From the NCBI GenBank assembly GCA_018657495.1, contig JABHXA010000006.1, positions 10,888-74,887 on the forward strand: a stretch of DNA of 64,000 bases. Direction: 5' to 3'. The stretch is from Fidelibacterota bacterium. Its GTDB lineage: Bacteria; Fidelibacterota; Marinisomatia; SCGC-AAA003-L08; JACNLC01. Position numbers and translations under genes: made by a program. Under the pieces are notes generated by a model. That model did not search any database. It saw nothing but the letters and a program-made list of their open reading frames with translations, and was not told where the DNA came from. The stretch's first letter is position 1, and the number at the start of each line of letters is the position of its first letter. Of the stretch, positions 38,101-46,180 are shown piece after piece.

Positions 38101-39691
38101 CTCATCACCCCTAGAAAGTTTCAGGAATTATACACTTCCAGGTCCTGGTGGTCCTGCACCGATGCTGGCTGTATTTTGGGATGACCTAAAAACGACAAAT
38201 GGCGGAGATGTTTTCAGTTACTATGATGCTGCAAATGGCAGATTGATTATTGAATGGTCGGATATGAGAACATATGATGAAAACTCTCTAGAATCGTTTC
38301 AGGCAATCCTCTATGATGTCATGGTTCCACCCTATGGTGATGGTGAAATAAAATTACAGTATAAAGAATTTAATAATACGACAAATGGCAATTATTATAG
38401 CGCAATCCATGGTGCCTATAGCACCATTGGTATTGAAAATCACTGGTCGGATACTGGACTTGAATACACATTTAATAATGAATACTCACCTGCCGCTGCA
38501 CCACTATATGATGAATCGGCATTGTTTATAACGACCCGACTTGCAGAGATACTCCCGGTGCCTGAAGTTACATTTAATGCTGACAATTTCTATTATGAGC
38601 TCATGCAGGATGAATCATATTCGGATAACCTGATAATCTCAAATACCGGCGAACCTGAATCGATTCTATATTATGCTGTTGAACATGTGGGAATGCCATA
38701 TCCTGCTGGACCACCGGATAATTTTGGCCATAATTGGACAGATACCGATGTAGATCCTGAGTTCAATTATAGTTGGATAGATATATCCGAGGTTGGCATT
38801 GCCCTAACATTCCCACATAATGACATAGCTACTGATCCAATTGATATGGGATTCAGTTTCCCGTTTTATGGTGAAACCTATAATCAATGTATTGTCAGTC
38901 CAAATGGATGGATTGGCTTTGGTGATGATAATAATGCCTGGCAGAATATTGAAATTCCTTCAGCAGAAGCGCCACGGCCAGCAATTTTTCCATTCTGGGA
39001 TGATCTCAATCCAATAAACGAGGGTAATAGTTCGAATATGGATGGTGAGGTATATTATTATGCCTCTGACGAATATTTTATCGTTTGGTTTGACCACGTT
39101 GCTCATTGGAGTGGCGAGATTGATGGCAATTATAATTTTCAAGCTATCTTATATCCTAATGGGGATATTCGCTATAATTATGATGATTTGGAAGGCACTA
39201 TAAATCGAGCGACAATTGGTATCCAAAATGGTGCCGGTGATGATGCTATAGAAATTGTCAATGATGATGATTATGTCCATGAAGGACAGAGCGTAATTAT
39301 CAAACCATCAGCTGAATGGCTTGATATTATATCGCCGGACGGTGAGTTATCTGGCAGTATTTTTGAGGGTGAATCAGTCAATATTACATTGGACATCCAA
39401 AGTGCTGGTTTGGTATTCGGTGATTATTCCACTCTAATAAAAGTTAACACGAATATCCAGCCGGCAGTGAATCTACCCATTCTTCTTTCTGTTATCGAGG
39501 AAACGACCCAGTTGGGTGACCTTGATCATGATTACGAAGTAAATGTAATCGACATAGTTATTCTGGTGAATATTGTTCTCGGTGAAACTATCCCTAATGA
39601 ATATCAACTTTGGGCAGCAGATATGAATGAAGATAATATCATTGATGTTTTGGATATTGTTCAATTAGTCAATATTATTCTTGAACAATAG
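35183..39691 (+). CDS. Gingipain-like C25 peptidase homologue with C-terminal dockerin-like module
   Basis: This 1502-residue exported protein has a signal peptide (1-20), a C25-type propeptide region (GLPELPVYSFLYEID) and a caspase-like C25 domain at about 210-480. The latter includes DFVCLVGDSGG and DILADVIFGRLSVRS. The expected catalytic Cys is Cys452 in ITCGTGSF. The usual Gly-His-Gly of the catalytic His is replaced by Gly423-Tyr424-Tyr425 in FNYRGYYGVSG, so peptidase activity is uncertain. Ig-like and CARDB-like beta domains follow, then two related sandwich domains (SNGWIAFG...FWDDL and SPNGWIGFG...FWDDL), and a dockerin-like pair at the end (GDLDHDYEVNVIDIVILVNI). No type IX sorting domain is seen. 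Confidence 0.85.
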   Translation: MNISLKISVILLLIISLIHSSQIDTFQYEKIDDSNSEIHFELEDLQIITENGMDRIKSTSLSTTTEGGLPELPVYSFLYEIDADMDYTTIYRIIRSHTVENIDLYPMQMKVPGESAANSIFQKNVEFYNSDMTFPSENIEISDPQIMRDLSLISISFTPFTYDVSTKTLEVFDEVVIEINSIETARSNTGPRQIPTSRVFSQVFERSVVNYDRNRSISDTPVILYICGGNSLSNPYMQALIEWRHQRGYQVEAVSTSAIGGSTSAIKSYIQSAYDNWATPPDFVCLVGDSGGSYSIPSFTETWSGYGGDGDHPYSQLSGNDILADVIFGRLSVRSTTDLSVVVNKIIKYEQGYDLNSNWTEKAALIGDPGSSGISTVITNESIENTMEQYGMTDVRHKYSGGSWSSWMQNQLNEGVLYFNYRGYYGVSGFGGGNIDGANNGYKLPFATVITCGTGSFASETTALSEKFLRAGTVSNPKGGIASIGTATLGTHTLFNNIFDMGVYHGLFVLGNETAGEALNSGKFALYETYPSNPNNYTNIFTHWNNLMGDPATHLWTDTPVEITADYPETVNMGQDVIQVWVIDENDQPVENARVTLVKDDDNFFSNSFTDESGYVSIPLYYSSGGNMDITITKRNVVPLREEIYIPSNGIELSIHNSEILIIDDGSDGTSGNSDGDVNPGETFLIDLPLYNFSDEPISGLSCSLSSISQEFEVLGEPVLIPFLPGLEHQSIQFLCTVSPSAVFRQEMAVILVIDSESEGSWNIEIPVDVFAPNLYISDILISSGVENLEPGGIGTIQVEIFNNGSDDISDLTGEIIVGNNLIEVTSGELTWPTIPAGTSEYSEGGLVVSVDSNVINGTVLNVGVHLTSDSGYDRTEIFNVTIGELTVNDPMGPDSYGYYIYDMGDDNYDLAPDYDWIEIDPGYGGNGTELSINDGGNNQDDSQVLSLPFSFKFYGEDYDQITVCSNGWIAFGSSPLESFRNYTLPGPGGPAPMLAVFWDDLKTTNGGDVFSYYDAANGRLIIEWSDMRTYDENSLESFQAILYDVMVPPYGDGEIKLQYKEFNNTTNGNYYSAIHGAYSTIGIENHWSDTGLEYTFNNEYSPAAAPLYDESALFITTRLAEILPVPEVTFNADNFYYELMQDESYSDNLIISNTGEPESILYYAVEHVGMPYPAGPPDNFGHNWTDTDVDPEFNYSWIDISEVGIALTFPHNDIATDPIDMGFSFPFYGETYNQCIVSPNGWIGFGDDNNAWQNIEIPSAEAPRPAIFPFWDDLNPINEGNSSNMDGEVYYYASDEYFIVWFDHVAHWSGEIDGNYNFQAILYPNGDIRYNYDDLEGTINRATIGIQNGAGDDAIEIVNDDDYVHEGQSVIIKPSAEWLDIISPDGELSGSIFEGESVNITLDIQSAGLVFGDYSTLIKVNTNIQPAVNLPILLSVIEETTQLGDLDHDYEVNVIDIVILVNIVLGETIPNEYQLWAADMNEDNIIDVLDIVQLVNIILEQ

Positions 39692-39772
39692 ATATTATAT
39701 ATAAAGAATTCAAAGTAAAGCAATTGACAATCCCGGGGAGTCAATTAGTACTAAATTAGTAAAGGAGTTTTC

Positions 39773-40288
39773 ATGAGACCATACATTAAATACATATTAT
39801 CGATTATTTTTCTCGCCTACAGTTTTGGGGAAAGTAAGAATCTACCCGATATGAAGTTAAAAGATTTAGAGAATAAACGGGTGATGATAAACGATTTTTA
39901 CAGCGAGACGCCAATCCTAATCAATTTCTGGACTCTTGCCTGTGAACCATGTAAAAAAGAGATGAAGTTTCTTGATAAGTTTAATGATAAGTATAGTGAT
40001 AATGGATTTAGGGTAATCAGTGTGAATATGGATAATCCGCGCAGCATGTCTAAAGTAAAGTCTTATATCAAATCTCAAAAATATTCGTTCAAAGTTCTCT
40101 CCGATCCAAAATCTGAATTATTTCGAAAAACGGGCGGTAAGGTAATGCCTTATATTCTGATGGTGAATATGGACGGCAGTATTTTCCAGCGGCATATTGG
40201 ATTTACCATTGGTGATGAAAAGGAATTAGAAAAAGATATTATCCACCTTATCGAAAATAATAAAAGTGTTGACGATGAAAAGAATTAG
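39773..40288 (+). CDS. TlpA/ResA-like thioredoxin, exported
   Basis: This 171-residue protein has a signal peptide or anchor (1-19) and a thioredoxin fold with the redox pair Cys57-x-x-Cys60 in FWTLACEPCKKEMKF. The cis-Pro segment is VMPYILMV. It belongs to the TlpA/ResA group of periplasmic thiol reductases or AhpC/TSA-like redoxins. It overlaps the next gene by 14 bases, indicating a joint operon, and is one of three thioredoxin-fold genes in 39.8-45.6 kb. Confidence 0.88.
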   Translation: MRPYIKYILSIIFLAYSFGESKNLPDMKLKDLENKRVMINDFYSETPILINFWTLACEPCKKEMKFLDKFNDKYSDNGFRVISVNMDNPRSMSKVKSYIKSQKYSFKVLSDPKSELFRKTGGKVMPYILMVNMDGSIFQRHIGFTIGDEKELEKDIIHLIENNKSVDDEKN

Positions 40289-42302
40289 TCTCACTCTACT
40301 CCTATTTGGTATAGCGCTTTCTCAATTTGATGTCAATTTTTCGCTTGAGTCAAAATATGGTGACGGAAAAAAAATAACAAATCAAGCATCTGAAACTCCA
40401 TTAGTTTCTGATTACCTATATAGTGAACATATTTTAGATATCAATACTTACTTCAACAACTTCTATCTTTTTACACAAGCTGAATATAGCGATCCACCCA
40501 TATATGGTGAGAATAATCAGGGATTGAGTGCTTTTTATCTTGAGTACAGCAAAAATCGATTTACATTGAAGGCTGGGGATCTTTATTCTATATTTGGTCG
40601 TGGAACTTCTTTTAGTACATACTATGATCAGAATATTGATTTGGACAATAGTATACAAGGTGCGGAAATTAGATTTGATTTAACTTCAAATATCAATCTT
40701 TACTCTCTTTTCGGCGAAGGTGAGTATAGTTATCGATCTAATCCAGTATTACTGATATCTGATAGACAGCTGGAGAGCAGTGTTTCCCTAATTGGTTCTG
40801 AAATATACTCAGACTTTTTTGGTGATTTTAATTTATTTTATTTAGAACAGGAACAGGATCTTAGCTCGGAACTATTATATAGCTATGGACCGGAAATACA
40901 TGATTCTCGGATTGCTAGAGAAATTTATACACGTATTGAAACTCCAACTGATGCTACTGTTAATCTATATAGTTCTAATCTCGCATGGAATAAATCTTTT
41001 TCATTTCTTGATATCTATATTGAAAGAGCATGGAATTCCTATTCAAAAATACTTGGTAATATGACATCGGGCTCAATGACCTATGGAGCAGTAAGTACAG
41101 ATATTGCGAATTTTGGTGTTACATATGAATACAAGAACTATGATATGCCTTATTTTATCCAAACTCTGTCTAGTCCGCCGACAGTAATTAGAGAAGCAAC
41201 ATCAATTCTGGTCCCCCGGAATAATCACTCAATTAATTTTGCCGATGAAATTGGACATCAATTAGAAGTCACTGGCAAAATCGGGGAAAATATGACACTG
41301 CTTGCCAATCTATCCATTGCAAGTAGAGATGTTGGGTTCGGTCAAAGACAATATAATACTTTCAATGTTTTAACAGAAGGTGGAAATGTAACTGCCTCTT
41401 GGGGTGAAACTGAGTCTGAATTAATCGAATTGCCCAGTCCATCCTTAACTGATATTCTTAAATTTGATGATAGCGAATCTCTGTACTCGCATTCTCCATA
41501 CAGACAATGGCATATAGAGTTAAATGGCTGGATTCTCGATGACAAATTGAATTATAAATTTGCATTGAATGATTACAAAGAAGTGATTAGTTACCTCGAT
41601 CAGGAAATAGTGTATTATCAATCAGATTATACTTCACCTGAACTAGAATCATTAATTTCAGATTATTATTCAGAATTATACTGGAATGAGTGGGATGGAT
41701 TATTTGCCTTTTGGGGTGATTCATCCTTAACAAATTCAACTTTTGAGAGTCTGCACCAAGGATTAACAATCCAAGAGGTGATTTCTATTGACACTGAAAA
41801 TTCATTTGGAACTGTTGATAGTGTCATGAATAAATCCACTCAAATATCAAAGAATTATGAAATTATTAAAGCATTTTCCATACCAACTCAAATTGCCTTC
41901 AATGCCGGTAATATTGGTGCCTTTACGATATATTGGGAACATCAATGGAAAGAAATTCTCGTTAATCGAGATGTTGAATATCAAGGGGATTCCGTGGATA
42001 GTGGCCTTTCACATACAGAAGAATATTATTATCACTATCTGTCTCTGACGTACCGACATCCTGCTGATATTTCGGTAACCTTATTCTATGATTCTGAAAA
42101 TTATACCAAGGAAGCCTGGGAAACGCCTGAGGGTGACAATAACTGGACTGGTATTGATCTCTCATATGATATTAACGCAAATAACCAGTTTTCGGTTTTT
42201 TATGGAAGTCAAAAAGGGGGAAGAGTTTGTGCTAATGGAATATGCGCTGATCAGCCCGGATTTGAAGATGGAATTAAACTCACGCTTAGAAGTATATTCT
42301 AG
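40275..42302 (+). CDS. Outer-membrane beta-barrel protein, DUF6029-like
   Basis: This 675-residue protein has a signal peptide (1-17) and long runs of alternating aromatic/polar strands ending in Phe, as in outer-membrane barrels. FTLKAGDLYSIFGRGTSF near residue 90 and the C-terminal GGRVCANGICADQPGFEDG resemble uncharacterised barrels of the DUF6029 type, in which the CxxGxC motif near the end is conserved. ATG 40275 is preferred over TTG 40266. It overlaps the TlpA-like gene, suggesting that its Cys pair may be a substrate of that protein; this is inference. Confidence 0.75.
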   Translation: MKRISLTLLLFGIALSQFDVNFSLESKYGDGKKITNQASETPLVSDYLYSEHILDINTYFNNFYLFTQAEYSDPPIYGENNQGLSAFYLEYSKNRFTLKAGDLYSIFGRGTSFSTYYDQNIDLDNSIQGAEIRFDLTSNINLYSLFGEGEYSYRSNPVLLISDRQLESSVSLIGSEIYSDFFGDFNLFYLEQEQDLSSELLYSYGPEIHDSRIAREIYTRIETPTDATVNLYSSNLAWNKSFSFLDIYIERAWNSYSKILGNMTSGSMTYGAVSTDIANFGVTYEYKNYDMPYFIQTLSSPPTVIREATSILVPRNNHSINFADEIGHQLEVTGKIGENMTLLANLSIASRDVGFGQRQYNTFNVLTEGGNVTASWGETESELIELPSPSLTDILKFDDSESLYSHSPYRQWHIELNGWILDDKLNYKFALNDYKEVISYLDQEIVYYQSDYTSPELESLISDYYSELYWNEWDGLFAFWGDSSLTNSTFESLHQGLTIQEVISIDTENSFGTVDSVMNKSTQISKNYEIIKAFSIPTQIAFNAGNIGAFTIYWEHQWKEILVNRDVEYQGDSVDSGLSHTEEYYYHYLSLTYRHPADISVTLFYDSENYTKEAWETPEGDNNWTGIDLSYDINANNQFSVFYGSQKGGRVCANGICADQPGFEDGIKLTLRSIF

Positions 42303-42562
42303 AATGTTAATTCATATTCACCAGGTTATAACCCAGTATGCAAGTGCTGGATGAGGAGACCTGTTCTAATTTCCCAATGCAGACCTCTGAAATATTGAGA
42401 AATTTATATTGTGGGACGTCAAGTTTCTTGCTGGGGATTATCCATTATAATACTTGTTACAATATTATAAATTCTAATTTTTGTTTATAAGTTTATGTCA
42501 GGCGTAAATATTAGTAATATTCTGATGAAAATCTACATGATTCACACACATTGGAGACCAAA

Positions 42563-44041
42563 ATGAGAAAATATATAAGTTTATTGATCTTGCTCACTTT
42601 TCTTACTGCTCAAGTTTATGATGTTGGAGACACGATGAGCGAAAATCACCAGAATCAAGCGTTTGAAGTTTGTTATGGTGAAAATGAATATGGCTCTGAT
42701 ACATTTCACTTTGCTGATTTAAATGGCGCTACGAATGGTGGTACATATCGAATAACATTTGTGGATATGGCGGCAACATGGTGAGGCCCTTGTTATAATG
42801 ACATCGGTTCGATGGACTCACATGTACAAAATTGGGCAGACTTTCCAAGTGTATTTTATTTCGTTGGTCTTGCTGACATAGGCCAGCCATATACCTGTGA
42901 GCAGTGGGGGGACGCAGGGGTTGAAGGTATCCCAATGATAATTGAAGACCCAGGTACTGTTTTCAATTGGCTACATGATTCATTCAATGCCTACCCTACA
43001 TATGCAATTTTAAATCAGTATATGGAAATTGTTGCAAAACCATGGCCATATGGAAATACAGATGGTTTGATTCAAGATTTACTCGACGCTTGTATGGAAT
43101 GTAATAGCACAGATCTTGATGAAGATGGTATTAATAATGATGTTGATAATTGTCCAGAAGATTTTAACCCAGGCCAAGAAGATGAAGATTCAGATAATAT
43201 TGGAGATGCCTGCGATGATTGTGCCAATATGCCTGGTGATATAAATGATGACTATTCACTAGATGTTCTGGATATTGTAAGCATTGTCAGTATTATTCTA
43301 AATTCCTTGGTGCCCACTGAGTGTCAAGTGGCAGATGCAGATTTCTCTCAAGATGGAATCGTCAATGTACTTGATGTAATTCAAATAATAAATACAATTA
43401 TTTCTGCCCCAAGACTAAATCAAATGGATGGGATCGCTTCTGTAATAGTCTATTCTGAAAATGAAATGACTTATATAAACATTGAATCCAATATAGCATT
43501 TGTTGGTGTTGAATTGGATGTTTTAGATAAAAACCCAATTTCATTTGAACTAATTAGCAATGATCACATGACAACTGAATGGGGTTTCTCAAATGATGTC
43601 AATAAGATGATATCATATTCACCTGATAATAGCAGGTTTGATAATAACACCGCTCAATACATCCTTTCCGGTGATGAATTAGATCATGGTGATATTAATA
43701 TTATTATTGGTGATTCTAATGGAGAGATTATTCAAATCAACAGATCCAATTTCGAAAATGGGTTTATGAATACACCTGAAAAATTTGAACTAAATGCTGT
43801 ATACCCAAATCCATTTAATCCATCAACCGAAATAAGTTTTGTTTTAAATGAAAATATGAATATTGAATTATCAGTATTTAATGCCTATGGGCAAAAAGTA
43901 GATACTATTGTTCAGGGATATCAATCCGCAGGATCTTATCATTTTACATGGGATGCCTCTTTAATGCCCTCAGGTATCTACTTTGTCAAATTAGCATCAG
44001 GGAATATAATTGAAACTCAAAAAGCAATTTTAATAAAATAA
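42563..44041 (+). CDS. Candidate secreted selenoprotein: thioredoxin-like (UxxC) with dockerin and type IX sorting domains
   Basis: Reading through one in-frame TGA (42782-42784) gives a 492-residue protein. It has a signal peptide (1-16), a thioredoxin-like domain (about 20-165), thrombospondin type 3 calcium repeats (184-220), a dockerin-like pair (225-282) and a type IX sorting domain (412-492, VYPNPFNPSTEISF). The TGA is codon 74 and falls at the first Cys of CxxC: AATW-TGA-GPCYND here against SASWCAPCFDA in the neighbouring paralogue. The frame continues without further defects, with cis-Pro124 in GIPMI. A hairpin with bacterial SECIS geometry follows the TGA. TGA is a normal stop elsewhere (nuoD, nuoH, nuoI). 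Sec insertion is inferred; a single nonsense mutation or sequencing error is the alternative. ATG 42563 follows GGAG. Confidence 0.65.
42802..42814 (+). other. Candidate bacterial SECIS hairpin
   Basis: CATCG-GTT-CGATG forms a perfect 5-bp stem with a 3-base loop whose first base is G. The loop begins 23 bases after the last base of the TGA at 42782-42784. Lower pairing is possible between TTGT (42790-42793) and ACAA (42826-42829), and between CCC (42787-42789) and GGG (42834-42836). As recalled, the bacterial SECIS consensus allows a loop 16-37 bases after UGA with G in its first two positions. The element lies in coding sequence. Confidence 0.55.
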
Positions 44042-44053
44042 AAGGAAAAATCA

Positions 44054-45550
44054 ATGAAAATCAGATTCGCGTTAATATCTCTTTTCGTAATATCTTTCTC
44101 ATTTGCATATAATGTGGGTCAGACAATGACAATATCAGATCAGCAAATGGTGTTTGACATTTGTTATGGCTCAACTGACAATGACCTTAGTTTTGCCGAT
44201 TATAATGGTGACTTAAATGGTGGGGACTATTATGTTTTATGGGTTGAATTGAGTGCATCCTGGTGTGCTCCTTGTTTCGATGCTATCCCAACAATCGATA
44301 ATATCACTGAGTACTGGGAAGAAGAAGATGAAAGAGTTGGTATGTTTACAGTATTAGATGATATTGGACAGCCATATTCTTGTAATCAGTGGGGTAACTA
44401 TGGTATTCAGGGAATTCCTATCATTGTTGATGATGGTGCTGGAAGTACCATTTTTAACTGGTTAGGATACAATAATGCGATACCTTCAAATGCATTTATT
44501 GATCATACAATGACAGTTTATTATAAAGTCAATAATGTCGGTTCATATCTTGTCAATCTAAAAGTAAATGATATGCTCGCCATGTTAGATGATTGTGATT
44601 ATTGCTACAGCACAGATAATGATGAAGATGGTGTTTTGAATGATGATGATAATTGTGAAGATGATTTTAATCCAGACCAGTTGGACTTGGATGGCGATGG
44701 GATAGGCGATATGTGTGATGATTGTTACAATATGCTTGGTGACGTGAATGATGATGGATCTCTGGATGTTTTGGATATTGTTTCAATTGTAACAGTAATT
44801 CTGAATAGTGGAGAAGGATTCTCAGACTGCGCCTTAACTGATGGTGATTATAATGGTGACGGCATTGTCAATGTTTTAGATGTGATTTCTGTGATTAACT
44901 ATATAATTGGAAATGGTAGAATTGCAAATCAAATAGGTAATGGTGACGTTCAGTTTTATACAGAAAACTCGGACCTAATAATAAACATTAGTTCTAATGT
45001 CGATATCCATGGTGTTGAATTGGCATTAATATCTAATGATTTTGTCACATTCGATCTAAAGGACAATAGCCATATATCTGTTGAATCTAATCAGAATAAT
45101 GGAATATCCAGAATGGTTGCCTTTTCTCAACTGAATAATCCATTTGACAGTCATAATGTGGAATTTCGGGTAATTGGCGGAGCGACTATTGTTCCTGAAG
45201 ATATTCAAATTATTGCCGGTGACGGTAATGGCTTAGAGATTAATCTCACAAAATCTGTAGTTTCGTTGAACTATCAGGATAGCCCAAATGCATTCAACCT
45301 GAATAGTGTATTTCCAAATCCATTTAATCCTTCAACAGAAATTTCCTTTACTATCCCTCAGGATAGTTTTGTAAAACTATCTGTTTACAATCTACAGGGT
45401 CAGGAAGTTGATACGATTTTTGAAGGTCATCAGTACATTGGTGAACATAGCTACACATGGCATCCAGATAATCTTACATCAGGTGTATATTACATTCAGT
45501 TGGTTTCAGGGAATCATGTACAAACTGAAAAAGCTATTTATCTAAAATAA
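44054..45550 (+). CDS. Thioredoxin-like, dockerin-like, type IX-sorted exported protein (Cys paralogue)
   Basis: This 498-residue paralogue of the preceding gene has the same layout: signal peptide (1-19), thioredoxin-like domain with Cys71-x-x-Cys74 in ASWCAPCFDA, a conserved DDIGQPYSCNQWG segment, and cis-Pro in GIPIIVDD. Type 3 calcium repeats (about 195-230), a dockerin-like pair (GDVNDDGSLDVLDIVSIV, then GDYNGDGIVNVLDVIS) and a sorting domain (VFPNPFNPSTEISF) follow. A surface-attached thiol oxidoreductase is predicted. It lies 12 bases after the selenoprotein candidate and is followed by a strong terminator. Confidence 0.87.
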   Translation: MKIRFALISLFVISFSFAYNVGQTMTISDQQMVFDICYGSTDNDLSFADYNGDLNGGDYYVLWVELSASWCAPCFDAIPTIDNITEYWEEEDERVGMFTVLDDIGQPYSCNQWGNYGIQGIPIIVDDGAGSTIFNWLGYNNAIPSNAFIDHTMTVYYKVNNVGSYLVNLKVNDMLAMLDDCDYCYSTDNDEDGVLNDDDNCEDDFNPDQLDLDGDGIGDMCDDCYNMLGDVNDDGSLDVLDIVSIVTVILNSGEGFSDCALTDGDYNGDGIVNVLDVISVINYIIGNGRIANQIGNGDVQFYTENSDLIINISSNVDIHGVELALISNDFVTFDLKDNSHISVESNQNNGISRMVAFSQLNNPFDSHNVEFRVIGGATIVPEDIQIIAGDGNGLEINLTKSVVSLNYQDSPNAFNLNSVFPNPFNPSTEISFTIPQDSFVKLSVYNLQGQEVDTIFEGHQYIGEHSYTWHPDNLTSGVYYIQLVSGNHVQTEKAIYLK

Positions 45551-45571
45551 TTTAGATTTAGATATAATTGT

Positions 45572-45601
45572 AAAAAAGGGGTGATTAATCACCCCTTTTT
45601 T
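45572..45601. terminator. Rho-independent terminator
   Basis: The perfect inverted repeat GGGGTGATTAATCACCCC (45578-45595) is flanked by A6 and T6, so it can work on both strands. It lies 22 bases after the paralogue stop and separates that operon from the tRNA cluster. Confidence 0.93.
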
Positions 45602-45657
45602 ATTTTCTCACAAGTTGAGATCATTTTAAATTACCCGGCTTTTTAATATACAAAAAT

Positions 45658-45728
45658 TGGGGAATCGTTCAACGGTAGGACAGCGGACTCTGACTCCGTC
45701 AATCTAGGTTCAAATCCTAGTTCCCCAG
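45658..45728 (+). tRNA. tRNA-Gln (CTG)
   Basis: A full cloverleaf can be drawn. Acceptor TGGGGAA pairs with TTCCCCA, the anticodon stem GCGGA/TCCGT encloses CTCTGAC (anticodon CTG), and GGTTCAAATCC forms the T arm. CCA is not encoded. Confidence 0.93.
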
Positions 45729-45733
45729 CATAT

Positions 45734-45749
45734 CATGGCAATAGCCATG
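45734..45749 (+). other. Small hairpin between tRNA-Gln and tRNA-Glu
   Basis: CATGGC-AATA-GCCATG forms a perfect 6-bp stem with a tetraloop in the spacer. It has no T run and may be a processing feature of the tRNA transcript. Confidence 0.5.
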
Positions 45750-45789
45750 CTCAGTTAAAGACTGATAACCAGCCATTAACAGCTCAATT

Positions 45790-45861
45790 GGCGCATTCGT
45801 CTAGGGGTTAGGACGCTGGCCTCTCACGCCGGTAACAGGGGTTCGATTCCCCTATGCGCTA
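45790..45861 (+). tRNA. tRNA-Glu (CTC)
   Basis: Acceptor GGCGCAT pairs with ATGCGCT (one G-T pair). The anticodon stem CTGGC/GCCGG encloses CTCTCAC, giving anticodon CTC. The T arm is AGGGG-TTCGATT-CCCCT. CCA is not encoded. Confidence 0.93.
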
Positions 45862-45868
45862 CAATAAT

Positions 45869-45942
45869 GCACCCATGGCTCAATTGGATAGAGCACTTGA
45901 CTACGGATCAGGAGGTTGCAGGTTCAAATCCTGCTGGGTGTA
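45869..45942 (+). tRNA. tRNA-Arg (ACG)
   Basis: Acceptor GCACCCA pairs with TGGGTGT. The anticodon stem CTTGA/TCAGG encloses CTACGGA, giving anticodon ACG (read as ICG after TadA deamination; tadA is at 52185). The T arm is GCAGG-TTCAAAT-CCTGC. Its 3' end is partly duplicated 200 bases downstream. Confidence 0.94.
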
Positions 45943-45946
45943 CAAA

Positions 45947-45977
45947 AAAAAGCTCGATTTTATATCGAGCTTTTTTA
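45947..45977 (+). terminator. Terminator of the tRNA cluster
   Basis: AGCTCGAT (45951-45958) pairs with ATCGAGCT (45964-45971) around a 5-base loop, followed by a T run to 45976. Confidence 0.88.
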
Positions 45978-46090
45978 GTTTAAAGTTTAAAGTGAAAAGT
46001 GGAAAGTTCTATCACTTCTTATTCCTAGAATTATATAAAGTTGACGCCATAGGACTTCTTACTATGGAACTGTAGGTTTCATGGTTCCCT

Positions 46091-46136
46091 GCCTGCCGCA
46101 GGCTGGAAATCCTGATGCCTGCCCGCCGTAGGCGGG
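46091..46136. repeat. Two GC-rich palindromes
   Basis: GCCTGCCGCAGGC (46091-46103) and CCCGCCGTAGGCGGG (46122-46136) are near-perfect palindromes with 1- and 3-base loops in otherwise AT-rich DNA. They resemble dispersed REP-like elements of FCB genomes. They sit inside and beside the degenerate copy of the tRNA-Arg 3' end. Confidence 0.7.
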
Positions 46137-46180
46137 GGTGTACAAAAAGAAGATCGATTTTATATCGAGCTTCTTTAGTT
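46107..46180 (+). repeat. Degenerate duplicate of the tRNA-Arg 3' end plus terminator
   Basis: AAATCCTG (46107-46114) matches the tRNA-Arg T arm. After the inserted palindrome, GGGTGTACAAAAA and the whole terminator hairpin recur (about 46136-46180) at an offset of exactly 200 bases from 45936-45980, with a few substitutions. It looks like a tandem duplication or a remnant attachment site. Confidence 0.75.

Noticed and set aside
42563..42784. The two halves of the thioredoxin-like gene as independent genes or a plain pseudogene
   Set aside because: The halves are in the same frame, meet at the active-site codon, and there is no other defect; a single readthrough product explains them better, although a nonsense mutation remains possible.
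45854..46075. A 73-codon open frame starting within the tRNA cluster
   Set aside because: It reads through tRNA-Arg (giving the familiar MAQLDRALDYGSGG peptide) and its terminator; this is a well-known false ORF.
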